This document shows, one piece after another, positions 18,306 through 27,146 of a stretch of 57,516 bases of DNA. The stretch lies in assembly GCA_963640855.1 (NCBI GenBank), contig CAVIAJ010000008.1:1-57516 (forward strand), in the 5' to 3' direction. Both the position numbers and the translations under genes were made by a program. The notes under the pieces are model-generated. The model was not told where the DNA came from. It was given only the letters and a program-made list of their open reading frames with translations, and did no database searches. The DNA is from Methanarcanum sp963640855 (GTDB taxonomy: Archaea; Thermoplasmatota; Thermoplasmata; Methanomassiliicoccales; Methanomethylophilaceae). How positions within the stretch are numbered: the first letter of the stretch is position 1; each line of letters opens with the position of its first letter.

Positions 18306-19838
18306 TCAGTCGCGTGTGACGGTGTCGTAGACCGATCCGTCGCTGTTCCTGATAACAGCTGTCAGAGGCATCTGTCCGGGCAGGCTGTGTGTTGCACAGG
18401 AGTTGCACGGGTCGTATGCCCTGAATGCCATCTCAACCATGTTCAGCAGACCGGGTGAGACATCGTAGTTCTTGATGAGTGCTTTCGCAACCCTGCAGAC
18501 ATCTACGTTGATAGGTCCGTTGTTGTTGGTTGTTCCGACAACGAGGTTACATGCGGTAACAATACCGTTCTCATCGCAGGTGTAGTCGTGTGTGAGTGTT
18601 CCTCTGGGAGCCTCGACACATCCGACACCGCGTCCTCCAGGGACGAGATCGGTCTGTTTGATATCGCTGTTGGTAATGTCTGCGTCGTTTGCATCCTCGA
18701 GACACTTCTCTGCTGCGTAGATCATTTCGATGATCCTTGCCCAGTGTGTGGCGAGTGTGAAGTTGACGATAGGCTTACCGTTCTCGCAGGGTACTCCGGC
18801 GTCCTTGAAGAATCCGCGGTACCTCTCGAGCTCTTCCTGTGCGATAGGTGTACTGATCTTGTCGCAGACGTTCAGCCTGGACAGAGGTGTTGCACGGTAC
18901 AGACCGTTGTCGGGTCCGGACCAGAGTCCCTTGTATCCGATCTTCTTCAGGTACGGGAACTTCTCGAACGACCAGGGCTCGACAGCCTCGGAGATGTGGT
19001 CGAGGTAGTCGAATGCATCGTACCTGTCGTACTCTGCACCCTTCTGGTCGACGACTCTGACGGGTCCGTCGTGGAACTCAAGTGCGTTGTCTTTACCTAC
19101 GAGACCCATGTAGTAGGACTCCTGGTAGTACAGATCCTTGTTTGCGATGATGTCGACGTACTCTTTGTTGCCGAGAACGACATCGTTGAACACTTTCATC
19201 GAAGTCTTTGCGAAGTCGACCAGATCCTGAGCGTAGCTCTTAATCTCGTTCTGCTGTTCCTTCGTGATGGTTGTGGTAACTCCTCCGGGAACTCCCATAA
19301 CAGGGTGTGTTGCCTTACCTCCGATGATTGCCTGGATCCTCTGTGCCTTGGACCTTGCCCTGAGAACTGCGCCTCCGAGTTCGAGTCCGACTGCTCCGAC
19401 GACTCCGAGAACGTTCCTGTTTGCTGCAGGCGATGCAGGTCCGAGGACGAAATCGGGTGCTGCCAATGCGTAGAAGTGCGCTATGTGGCTGTGCACGAAG
19501 TGTGCGTTGTAGAACAGATCCCTGAGCTTGAATGCAGTGGGGGTCGGTTTTGCGTTGTAGCATCCGTCGATTGCTTTGGTCGATGCGAGGTGGTGTGCTC
19601 CGGGGCAGACACCGCAAAGCCTTGCGGTGATCTGGTTGAGCTCTGTTACCTTCCTTCCGATACAGAATCTCTCGAATCCTCTTACCTCGGGAATCTGCCA
19701 GTAAGCGTTCTGCACGTTACCGCTGTCGTCGAGGAAGATTTCGATCTTTCCGTGACCTTCAAGACGTGTGATCGGGTCGACCGTGATTCTCTTTCCGGTC
19801 GCTTTTGTTTTCTCATCCCAAATGATAGGTCCAGCCAT
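18306..19838 (-). CDS. mvhA: F420-non-reducing [NiFe] hydrogenase, large subunit
   Basis: The 510-residue large subunit holds the NiFe centre. The four nickel-ligand cysteines are C75 and C78 (RLCGVCPGAH) and C478 and C481 (DPCNSCATH). The 26 residues after H484 should be cut off by a maturation peptidase during assembly. In hydrogenotrophic and H2-dependent methylotrophic methanogens MvhADG passes electrons from H2 to heterodisulfide reductase HdrABC, which bifurcates them to CoM-S-S-CoB and ferredoxin. It is the last gene of hdrA-mvhD-mvhG-mvhA; its ATG directly abuts the mvhG stop, with a GGAGG ribosome-binding site inside mvhG. Confidence 0.97.
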   Translation of the reverse strand: MAGPIIWDEKTKATGKRITVDPITRLEGHGKIEIFLDDSGNVQNAYWQIPEVRGFERFCIGRKVTELNQITARLCGVCPGAHHLASTKAIDGCYNAKPTPTAFKLRDLFYNAHFVHSHIAHFYALAAPDFVLGPASPAANRNVLGVVGAVGLELGGAVLRARSKAQRIQAIIGGKATHPVMGVPGGVTTTITKEQQNEIKSYAQDLVDFAKTSMKVFNDVVLGNKEYVDIIANKDLYYQESYYMGLVGKDNALEFHDGPVRVVDQKGAEYDRYDAFDYLDHISEAVEPWSFEKFPYLKKIGYKGLWSGPDNGLYRATPLSRLNVCDKISTPIAQEELERYRGFFKDAGVPCENGKPIVNFTLATHWARIIEMIYAAEKCLEDANDADITNSDIKQTDLVPGGRGVGCVEAPRGTLTHDYTCDENGIVTACNLVVGTTNNNGPINVDVCRVAKALIKNYDVSPGLLNMVEMAFRAYDPCNSCATHSLPGQMPLTAVIRNSDGSVYDTVTRD

Positions 19839-21032
19839 TTACTGACCTCCTTCCTTTACTTTTGATTTGATCAATGCCTTCGACATGGAGTATGCGTAGA
19901 AGTAACCGAGCGGGTCTTTGATGTTGGACATAACGTCTGCGATCTTGTCTTCTCCGCAAATGGGGTCGTCTTCAAGCACAGGGTACAGTGATGCAACCGC
20001 TGTGAAGATTGAAGCTCCCTGCTCCTGTACTGCCTTTGTCGGTCCGTAGCATCCGCGGCAGGGCTGACCTACCTTCGTACACTTTGCACCGCATCCGGCG
20101 ACTGTTGCTGCTCCGAGACAGAGAATTCCCTGGTCCATGAGACAGAGATCCGGGTCGACGTTGACCTGGTAGGGCTCGTAGATTGCCTCGAGCCTCCTGT
20201 TCTCTTTGTGCCTGGGGCACTCTTCGCACAGTGTCTTGTCTTCTACACCGATGGTTGTTCCCTTCGGAGGGAGTGCAACACCGTTGTAAACGAATCCGAC
20301 GAGTGCATCGAGGAGCTTTCCGATTGTTTCCTGTGTGGGCGGGCATCCGGGGACGTAGTAGTCCACGTCGATGACCTGGTCGAGCGAGTTGACAACATCG
20401 TAGAACACAGGGAGTGTGACCTCACCCTCGGGGACCTGTGTGGTCGTCTGAGGCATGACGGGTGCGTCCTTGTGGTATGTTGCCTGGAAGTCCGCTGTGG
20501 ACGGGGTCTTCTGGTAGACGTAGTCGAGGATTTCCTTTCCGTCGCCGACGATGTTGGCGAGAGCGGGCGTTCCTCCGAAGCATGCGCAGCTCCCGTATGC
20601 GATGACGAGCTTGGATTTCTGCCTGAGCAGTTTTACCATGTGCTCGTTCTCGGAGTTCCTGACTGCACCGTTGATGAGTGAGACAGTGATTTCTCCGTCT
20701 TCCATTGCTGCGATATCCTTCTCTTTTCCGTCGGCTGCGATAGGCCACATAACGATGTCTGCCATTGCGCCGATGTTGAGGACTTTCTCATCGCTGTCGA
20801 GGATCGAAACATCGCATCCTCCGCAGGCTGCTGCCCAGTAGATTGCGATCTTGATCTTTCCGCCTTCGGGTGTACCGAGGCCGGGGACGTATCCCGCGAT
20901 AGGGGAGTTGGCAACATATCCGCCTGCTGCAGCTGCGGGTGCAGCTGCGGGTGCGGCGGCAGGTGCTGCCTTCTTCTCTTTTGCAGGCTCTGCTTTGTCC
21001 TTCTTCTTGAATAATTTGCTGAAGAGACCCAT
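19839..21032 (-). CDS. mvhG: F420-non-reducing hydrogenase, small subunit with Ala-Pro-rich N-terminal extension
   Basis: The 397-residue subunit carries the iron-sulfur clusters that wire MvhA to MvhD. The hydrogenase small-subunit core starts near residue 60 with AIYWAAACGGCDVSI and includes YGSCACFGG, the VPGCPPT motif and a C-terminal cysteine set (CEECPRH, CLGAATVAGCGAKC, CRGCYG). In front of the core sits an unusual basic segment (KLFKKKDK) and an Ala/Pro-rich linker (residues about 20-37). The ATG at 21032 is chosen over a longer frame overlapping mvhD. Confidence 0.96.
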   Translation of the reverse strand: MGLFSKLFKKKDKAEPAKEKKAAPAAAPAAAPAAAAGGYVANSPIAGYVPGLGTPEGGKIKIAIYWAAACGGCDVSILDSDEKVLNIGAMADIVMWPIAADGKEKDIAAMEDGEITVSLINGAVRNSENEHMVKLLRQKSKLVIAYGSCACFGGTPALANIVGDGKEILDYVYQKTPSTADFQATYHKDAPVMPQTTTQVPEGEVTLPVFYDVVNSLDQVIDVDYYVPGCPPTQETIGKLLDALVGFVYNGVALPPKGTTIGVEDKTLCEECPRHKENRRLEAIYEPYQVNVDPDLCLMDQGILCLGAATVAGCGAKCTKVGQPCRGCYGPTKAVQEQGASIFTAVASLYPVLEDDPICGEDKIADVMSNIKDPLGYFYAYSMSKALIKSKVKEGGQ

Positions 21033-21034
21033 GT

Positions 21035-21451
21035 TCAAGCCTCCTTCTTGACGGGTGTGGGTCCGAGGGCCTTGATTGTGTCCACGAACTCTACGATCGT
21101 CTTCTGGAATTTCTCTCCCTCTGATGCGGAGACCCATTCCAGTTTCATTCTCTTGGAGTCGAATCCGTACTGCTCGAGGACCATCCTCAGAAGTGCGATT
21201 CTTCTCCTTGCCCTGTAGTTACCGCCGATGTAGTGGCAGTCTCCGGGGTGGCATCCGAGGATGATGACTCCGTCAGCACCCTTTGCGAATGTCCTGAGGA
21301 CCCACTCGGGGTCGACCCTTGCAGAGCACATTGTCCTGATGATACGGAAGTTTGTAGGCATCTGAAGCCTTGCAACTCCTGCACCGTCTGCTCCGGCGTA
21401 TGAACACCAGTTGCAGCAGAAAGCTACGATTCTCGGTTCGAAATCTGCCAT
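21035..21451 (-). CDS. mvhD: F420-non-reducing hydrogenase iron-sulfur subunit MvhD
   Basis: The 138-residue [2Fe-2S] protein transfers electrons from MvhG to HdrA. Conserved cysteines appear in FCCNWCSYAGADGAG (residues about 10-24), TMCSARVDP and GCHPGDCHYIGGNYRA. The ATG at 21451 starts five bases before the hdrA stop, and its own stop is two bases from the mvhG ATG, so the three genes are tightly coupled. It lacks an HdrA fusion and is the normal length. Confidence 0.96.
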   Translation of the reverse strand: MADFEPRIVAFCCNWCSYAGADGAGVARLQMPTNFRIIRTMCSARVDPEWVLRTFAKGADGVIILGCHPGDCHYIGGNYRARRRIALLRMVLEQYGFDSKRMKLEWVSASEGEKFQKTIVEFVDTIKALGPTPVKKEA

Positions 21452-21456
21452 GATAA

Positions 21457-24400
21457 TCACTGTCCTCCAACGGGGTAGTCGAGACATGCATCGATCTCTG
21501 CGATGATCTGATTGGACTTGAATCCTTTCTGCTCCATCGCTCCTGACGGACATGCCGCTACACAGCATCCGCATCCCTTACAGAGACCTGCGTTGACGCT
21601 GCTCTTCTTCTTTCCGTCAACCTCGACAATCGAGATTGCCTTGTACTCACAGCATCCCTCACAGACGCCGCATCCGTCACAGTAGTTGTCGTTGACCGAG
21701 GCGATGATACCTTCGGAGACCAGGTAGGGCTTCGAAATGATTGTGAGTGCTCTTGATGCCGCACCGGATCCCTGTGCGAGACACTCGTCCATGAATTTGG
21801 GCCAGTGTGCAAGACCTGCAACGAAGACACCTTCTGTTGCGAAGTCGACAGGCCTGAGTTTCTGGTGAGCTTCGAAGTAGTATCCGTCTTTGCTGATCGG
21901 GACTTTGAGCATCTTTGCGATTTCTTCCTTCTCCTCTCTGTCGGGTTTGATACCGTTTGCAAGGACGACACAGTCAACAGGAACTTCTACGTCCTTGCCG
22001 AGGATTGTATCGTATGCCTTGACAACGTTACCGTCGTATGCAGGGAGGGGATCGGTGTCGCGGTACCTGAGGAACCTGACTCCGACTTCGGATGCCTTTC
22101 TGTACATTTCCTCGCGGAATCCGTATGTCCTGATATCCTTGTGGAATATGATGACATTTGCTGTGGGATCTGCGAGTTTAATCTTGATTGCGTTCCTGAG
22201 TGAGGTTGCGCAGCAGACACGTGAACAGTATTTCACTTCGTCAGACCTTGAACCGACACACTGGATGAATGCAACGTTCTTTGCGTTGAATTTGCCTTCT
22301 GCGATCATCTTCTCTGCTTCGAGGTTGACGATGACCTTGGAGTCCTTTCCGTAGTTGAACTCGGTGGGGACGTAAGGTGTCGCTCCTACTGCGAGAATGA
22401 CTGCACCAATATCGTACTCTGAGCCGTCTTTGAGCTGGAGTTTGAAGTTTCCGACGAATCCGGGGATGTCTTTGACTTCTGTTCCGAGGTGGACAGTGAT
22501 GAGCTTGTTGGCGTTGACTTTGTCGATCAGCTCTTTCACGAATGACGCTGTGTCGACTCCGTCTTCGGAGTGCCTGAACTGGAGAGCGTGTCCTCCGAGC
22601 TGTGCGCTCCTCTCGACGATGTGTACGGGGTAGCCCTGTGCCGCAATGTCGAGTGCTGTGGTCATACCTGTGATGCCTCCGCCGATGACAGCTGCTGCGT
22701 TCGTGACGGGGATCTTTGCACCCTCAAGAGGTTCGAGGAGGCATGCCTTTGCGATTGCCATTCTTACGAGGTCCTTGGCCTTCATTGTGGCCTTCTCGGG
22801 CTCGTGCATGTGAATCCATGAGCACTGGTCACGGATGTTTGCCATGTTGAAGAGATACTGGTTGAGACCTCCCTCACGGCATGCGTTCCTGAACAGGGGC
22901 TCGTGTGTCCTGGGTGTGCATGATGCGACGACGACTCTGTTGAGGTTCTTCTCCTGGATAGCCTGGGAGATTGCCTGGAGTGTGTCCTGTGCACATGCGT
23001 ACATCGTCTTGGTGGAGTAAACGACACCGGGGAGTGTTGCTGCGTACTCTGCGACTTCGGGAACATTGACTGTTGCACCGATGTTGATACCGCATTCGCA
23101 GACCCAAACACCGATTCTGGGCTCCTGACCTTCGACATCTTTCTCTGCGGGGAACTCTTTGGGTGCGCAGGGCTCGAAGTTTGCATCGACAATGCATGAA
23201 CCTGCTTTTGCTGCAGCTCCGGATGATTCCGCGACAGTTGTCGGGATATCCTTGGGTGCTGCGAATGCACCAGATACATAGATTCCCTCTCTTGAAGTCT
23301 CGAGGGGGTGGAAGACGGATGTCTCACAGAATCCGTACTCGTTGAGGTTGATACCGAGGATCTTGGAGAATTCCTCCGCTCCTGCGGGCGGGTTGAGACC
23401 GACGGAGAGAACAACGAGGTCGAAGACATCGGACTGCGGGTCGCCGTTGGCGTCTGCGTAGTTGACTGTAAGTGTCTTGTCTGCGTTCTCTTCTACGTTT
23501 GCGACACGGGACGACCTGTGCATCCTGATGCCGTACTGGTCTTCTCCCCTGTGGATGTATGCCTCGAACTCTTTACCGTAGGATCTGATATCCATGAAGA
23601 AGATGTCTTCCTGAACATCTGCGTGCTCTTTGGTAATCATTGCCTGCTTTGTGGCGTACATACAGCAGACGGATGAACAGTATTTCTTCCATCCTTTCTT
23701 TTCGGATCTTGAACCGCAGCACTGTACGAATGCGATCTTCTTGGGTGCCTCGTGGTCCTCGGACCTTCTCTTGATGTGTCCGTGGTCGGGTCCCGATGCA
23801 CACATCATCCTCTCGAATTCCATCGAAGTGACGACGTTGTCGTATCTGCCGTAGCCGTACTCGGTTGCGATGTTTGCATCCCATACCTGGAATCCTGTTG
23901 CGACAACGATGGAACCGACGTCAAGGACTTCGATTGACTCTTTGTCCTCATAGTTGATTGCACCTTTGAGACAGGTCTTCTCGCACACTCCGCACTTTCC
24001 TGCAAGAATCTTCTTACAGTGCTCGGGATCGATCAATGCGACCCTGGGAACGGCCTGTGCGTGGGGGATGTAGATTGCTTTCCTTGTCGAGAGTCCGTAT
24101 TCGAACTCGTCGGGGATGTTCTTGGTAGGACATTTCGCGATACAGTCACCGCATCCGGTACATTTTGTAAGGTCAACGTACCTGGGTTTCTTCTTGACCG
24201 TGACTTTGAAATCTCCTGCCTGACCGTCGACCTTTACAACCTCAGTGTAAGTGAGGGTTGTGATGTTCGGGTGACCGGCAACATCTGCCATTTTGGGTGA
24301 AAGAATACAGGCTGAACAGTCGTTCGTAGGGAATGTCTTGTCAAGACGGCACATCTTTCCACCGGTGGTGGGGTCTTTGTCTACAAGGTAGACGTGGATG

Positions 24401-24474
24401 TCCCTTCCTGCAAGATCCAACGAAGCCTGGATACCCGCAATTCCTGCACCGATAACCAACGCTGATTTAGTCAA
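21457..24474 (-). CDS. hdrA: Heterodisulfide reductase subunit A, tandem-domain form
   Basis: At 1,005 residues this is longer than the classical ~650-residue HdrA because a second flavoprotein unit is fused in front. Residues 1-450 form one FAD-binding unit (GAGIAG at 9-14) with its own ferredoxin cysteines at 105-115 and about 151-166. Near 455-600 comes the HdrA-typical domain (VWVCECGINIG), then a second FAD fold (VIGGGITGM near 610) and two C-terminal [4Fe-4S] motifs at 932 and 965. It is the flavin-based bifurcation subunit. HdrB and HdrC are not in the window. A GGAGG ribosome-binding site precedes the ATG at 24474. Confidence 0.95.
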   Translation of the reverse strand: MTKSALVIGAGIAGIQASLDLAGRDIHVYLVDKDPTTGGKMCRLDKTFPTNDCSACILSPKMADVAGHPNITTLTYTEVVKVDGQAGDFKVTVKKKPRYVDLTKCTGCGDCIAKCPTKNIPDEFEYGLSTRKAIYIPHAQAVPRVALIDPEHCKKILAGKCGVCEKTCLKGAINYEDKESIEVLDVGSIVVATGFQVWDANIATEYGYGRYDNVVTSMEFERMMCASGPDHGHIKRRSEDHEAPKKIAFVQCCGSRSEKKGWKKYCSSVCCMYATKQAMITKEHADVQEDIFFMDIRSYGKEFEAYIHRGEDQYGIRMHRSSRVANVEENADKTLTVNYADANGDPQSDVFDLVVLSVGLNPPAGAEEFSKILGINLNEYGFCETSVFHPLETSREGIYVSGAFAAPKDIPTTVAESSGAAAKAGSCIVDANFEPCAPKEFPAEKDVEGQEPRIGVWVCECGINIGATVNVPEVAEYAATLPGVVYSTKTMYACAQDTLQAISQAIQEKNLNRVVVASCTPRTHEPLFRNACREGGLNQYLFNMANIRDQCSWIHMHEPEKATMKAKDLVRMAIAKACLLEPLEGAKIPVTNAAAVIGGGITGMTTALDIAAQGYPVHIVERSAQLGGHALQFRHSEDGVDTASFVKELIDKVNANKLITVHLGTEVKDIPGFVGNFKLQLKDGSEYDIGAVILAVGATPYVPTEFNYGKDSKVIVNLEAEKMIAEGKFNAKNVAFIQCVGSRSDEVKYCSRVCCATSLRNAIKIKLADPTANVIIFHKDIRTYGFREEMYRKASEVGVRFLRYRDTDPLPAYDGNVVKAYDTILGKDVEVPVDCVVLANGIKPDREEKEEIAKMLKVPISKDGYYFEAHQKLRPVDFATEGVFVAGLAHWPKFMDECLAQGSGAASRALTIISKPYLVSEGIIASVNDNYCDGCGVCEGCCEYKAISIVEVDGKKKSSVNAGLCKGCGCCVAACPSGAMEQKGFKSNQIIAEIDACLDYPVGGQ

Positions 24475-24841
24475 ATCTTTGCCTCCGTTACTATTTGTAT
24501 AGTTTGGAACGGAACTGAGTATCCATTAAAGTATTTTAACCGTTTCTACATAACTATTATATACTCTTTCATCGTTAATATTACAGCTTTCCGATTGTCG
24601 GAACGAAAAAGTTCTTACCAATTTTAAGTTAACCCTAAATTTTCAATAGCCAGACAGGAAAATTCGGTTAATCGGATTAATTACCGTAGACGGTAATGCT
24701 ACAATCAAATTTGTATCAAAAACAAAAATGCTTCGAATTATCCGAAGTAATTTTAATGGGTTAACAGATGTTGAATCAGGGTCAAAACAGGATCCGGGCC
24801 GAAAGAAACTATATTAACGGATGATGGCAATCACACAGAAC
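24475..24841. promoter_or_regulatory. Divergent promoter region hdrA-mvh / RING-exosome, rich in palindromes
   Basis: This 367-base gap holds no gene. For hdrA a GTATATAATAG box lies at about 24556-24566 (minus strand), giving a 5' leader of some 60 bases. For the rightward operon a CTATATTAA box lies at 24809-24817. Between them are dyads: TTCCGA/TCGGAA at 24589-24603, a GTTAAC-centred sequence near 24625-24645, ATTACCG/CGGTAAT at 24680-24697 and CTTCG/CGAAG at 24731-24747. They are candidate operators for the hydrogenase operon. Confidence 0.6.
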
Positions 24842-25333
24842 ATGGACATGCCGATAAACACGCTGGCACTGGCGTTCTATGTGCTCTGTGCAACGTTCCT
24901 TGCCATCTTCGTCACGTTTTACGTACTGAAGAAGAAAGGTCTGTTGGAGCAGCGTAAGGAGGGAGGTTCGATAAGAAAACCTACTCATTTTTTGGATGTC
25001 AATGAAGTCGACGACAAGTGCGACATCTGCTTCGGAAAGCTCGAAGACGGCGATGTCGTGGAGTGCGGATGCGGAAAAGTCTTCCACATCGAGTGCGTAG
25101 ACCTGACGGAGGAATGTCCCTACTGCAGATGCTCTCCCGGTGAGATGACGGAGCGCAGACTGAAAAGAGGAATCTGCCCCAAATGCGGAAGCAGGATAGA
25201 AGACAACATCTGCTCCTGCGGAATCGTCATGCCGTGGAAAGACGGTACGTTCAGATGCGCCTGCGGTCACGAAATGTATATCGGCGATACCGAATGCCCG
25301 AGATGCGGTGCGCAGTTCATTGAGGAGAGATGA
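24842..25333 (+). CDS. Membrane-anchored RING-like zinc-finger protein
   Basis: The 163-residue protein has one N-terminal membrane helix (TLALAFYVLCATFLAIFVTF), a short cytoplasmic linker, and a C4HC3 cross-brace zinc finger: CDIC, eleven residues, CGC, four residues, H, two, C, six, CPYC. A second zinc-ribbon block follows (CPKC ... CSC ... CAC ... CPRC). The first block resembles RING/RING-CH fingers, which in eukaryotes act as ubiquitin ligases. It heads the operon containing the proteasome alpha subunit. The ATG at 24842 is preferred to 24821 because the TATA box at 24809-24817 would place transcription start beyond 24821. Ligase activity is unproven; plain structural zinc binding is the alternative. 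Confidence 0.75.
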   Translation: MDMPINTLALAFYVLCATFLAIFVTFYVLKKKGLLEQRKEGGSIRKPTHFLDVNEVDDKCDICFGKLEDGDVVECGCGKVFHIECVDLTEECPYCRCSPGEMTERRLKRGICPKCGSRIEDNICSCGIVMPWKDGTFRCACGHEMYIGDTECPRCGAQFIEER

Positions 25334-25336
25334 AAC

Positions 25337-25639
25337 ATGGTCGTCAAAGCCGTCAGAGGCAGAAGAAGATACATCGCATTCACCGTGAATCCCGAACTCA
25401 CAAGGGACACCCTCATACCGAAACTCCGCGCACTGAAAGGAGACGACGCACCGTATGTCGTACAGTGTGCGGAAGGTTGGGCTGTCTTAAGATCGTCCCC
25501 GGAAAAGAAAGAGAACGATATCGCCGTGATGAAATCCGCCGATGAAAGTTCCGTACCCGTAAGAACGTCGGGAACCCTGAGAACACTCAGGGACAGATAC
25601 GACATACTGAAGAAGACACGCCTGCCCGCGCGTAAATAG
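25337..25639 (+). CDS. rnp2: RNase P protein component 2 (Pop5)
   Basis: The 100-residue protein matches archaeal Pop5, an RNase P protein for tRNA 5' processing, with RGRRRYIAFTV at residues 7-17 and the C-terminal SGTLRTLRDRYDILKK motif. It begins three bases after the RING-like gene. Its stop is TAG, the only amber stop I find among the genes here; if UAG were read as pyrrolysine the protein would gain 18 residues and end at the TAA at 25691-25693, overlapping the psmA promoter. The partner Rpp30 gene, often adjacent, is absent. Confidence 0.9.
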   Translation: MVVKAVRGRRRYIAFTVNPELTRDTLIPKLRALKGDDAPYVVQCAEGWAVLRSSPEKKENDIAVMKSADESSVPVRTSGTLRTLRDRYDILKKTRLPARK

Positions 25640-25697
25640 GGTACACGAATGACTTTATACAACGTTGCGATAACCACCGTTGTAAGGAGTTAAAACA
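25640..25697 (+). promoter_or_regulatory. Internal promoter and leader of psmA
   Basis: A CTTTATAC box (25653-25660) lies between rnp2 and psmA. An inverted repeat, ACAACG at 25659-25664 and CGTTGT at 25678-25683, spans the expected transcription start, and AAGGAGT follows as ribosome-binding site. This may let proteasome expression be adjusted apart from the upstream genes. Confidence 0.5.
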
Positions 25698-26408
25698 ATG
25701 CAACCGGGACAAATGGCCTATGACAGAGGCATCACGGTTTTCTCACCCGACGGAAGACTTTTCCAGGTCGAGTACGCTCGTGAGGCAGTCAAGAAAGGTA
25801 CGACAACAATCGGTCTGAAATTCAAAGACGGCGTTGTTCTTTTGGTGGACAAACACGTCTCAAGCAGACTCGTCGAACCCGAATCCATCGAGAAAATCTA
25901 CAACATCGATGAGTACATCGGCTGTGCGACCTCCGGTCTCGTCGCCGATGCAAGAGTCCTCGTCGACGAGGCGAGGAAGAATGCGCAGAACCACAAGCTC
26001 ACCTACAACGAGAACATAACCGTTGAAGGTCTCGTGAAAAAAGTCTGCGATTACAAACAGTACTTCACACAGTACGGCGGAGGACGTCCCTTCGGTACGG
26101 CTCTCCTCGTCGCAGGTACTGACGATCTCGGTATCCACCTCTTCGAGACGGATCCTTCGGGTGCACTCGTCGCCTACAAAGCGGGATGCATCGGTTCCGG
26201 ACGTCCCGTTGTTCTCGATGTTTTCGAGAAAGAGTACAAAGACGGCATGACATTGGAAGAAGCAATGGTCCTCGGACTCAAGGCACTTTCCGCCGCAGTC
26301 GAGGAGAAACCCACACCCCAGACAATGGAAGCGGGCATTGTTACCGTCGACAGGCCGTTCAGAAGATTCACCGACAGCGAACTCGCGGGATTCATCGAGA
26401 AACTCTGA
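25698..26408 (+). CDS. psmA: Proteasome alpha subunit
   Basis: The 236-residue subunit forms the outer rings of the 20S core particle. The N-terminal gate segment QMAYDRGITVFSPDGRL and FQVEYAREAVKKG(TT) are classic alpha features, with no propeptide and no catalytic threonine. The beta subunit and the PAN ATPase are not in the window. It is part of the conserved archaeal exosome-proteasome superoperon. Confidence 0.98.
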   Translation: MQPGQMAYDRGITVFSPDGRLFQVEYAREAVKKGTTTIGLKFKDGVVLLVDKHVSSRLVEPESIEKIYNIDEYIGCATSGLVADARVLVDEARKNAQNHKLTYNENITVEGLVKKVCDYKQYFTQYGGGRPFGTALLVAGTDDLGIHLFETDPSGALVAYKAGCIGSGRPVVLDVFEKEYKDGMTLEEAMVLGLKALSAAVEEKPTPQTMEAGIVTVDRPFRRFTDSELAGFIEKL

Positions 26409-26419
26409 AGGTGTCCCCG

Positions 26420-27115
26420 ATGGTAAATCTGGAAGACGCGATAGTCGCCCGCCTCGAATCACACGGCGGGACTTTCGAAATACTTCTCGACCCCAAGGTC
26501 ATGGACCTCATCAAACAGGGTAAAGAGGTAGACCCCGTCGCCTACATGGCGGTAGAGAACGTCTTCGACAACGCCAGAAAGGGAACGAGACCTGCGGAAG
26601 ACAAGGTAAAGGAAGCATTCGGCACAACCGATATAGACGAGATAGCCGCGAAAATCATCTCCAAAGGAGAAGTTCAGATTACGGCCGAGCAGAGAAAAGA
26701 AATGCTCGAAGCCAAAAGGAAACAGGTTATCGCCTATATCGCCGCCAATGCAATCAATCCTCAGACCAAACTGCCGCACCCCCCTACAAGAATCGAATTG
26801 GCTTTGGAAGAATGCAAATTCCATGCCGATCCGTTCAAATCCGTAGAAAAACAGGTTGAAGAAGCAATGCATCTGCTCAGACCTCTCATTCCGATCAGAT
26901 TTGAGAAGAGCAGAATTGCGATAAGAATCAAAGGCGATGATTACGCAAAATGCTACGGAGACCTCGCCGCATACGGAGTTATCGAAAGGGAGGAGTGGAC
27001 TCAGGACGGATCCTGGATCGGAGTCATGGAAATTCCCGCAGGACTCACGACAGAACTTACAACAAAGCTCAACAGCAGGACCAAGGGACATGCCGAGGTC
27101 AAACTGATACAGTGA
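26420..27115 (+). CDS. Ribosome maturation protein SBDS homologue
   Basis: The 231-residue protein is the archaeal homologue of Shwachman-Bodian-Diamond syndrome protein / Sdo1, which helps release the anti-association factor aIF6 from 50S subunits. The N-terminal FYSH domain (HGGTFEILLDPKVM), the middle helical domain (LPHPPTRIELALEE near 125) and the C-terminal ferredoxin-like domain are all present. It starts 11 bases after psmA; a GTG at 26411 is a less likely start. Confidence 0.95.
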   Translation: MVNLEDAIVARLESHGGTFEILLDPKVMDLIKQGKEVDPVAYMAVENVFDNARKGTRPAEDKVKEAFGTTDIDEIAAKIISKGEVQITAEQRKEMLEAKRKQVIAYIAANAINPQTKLPHPPTRIELALEECKFHADPFKSVEKQVEEAMHLLRPLIPIRFEKSRIAIRIKGDDYAKCYGDLAAYGVIEREEWTQDGSWIGVMEIPAGLTTELTTKLNSRTKGHAEVKLIQ

Positions 27116-27146
27116 GCGTCACAAATTACATTCGAGAAGTGATAAA

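Noticed and set aside
18588..19865. 425-codon open frame opposite mvhA
   Set aside because: It is extremely Cys/Val/Asp-rich, the usual antisense shadow of a strongly codon-biased gene, and mvhA is certain.
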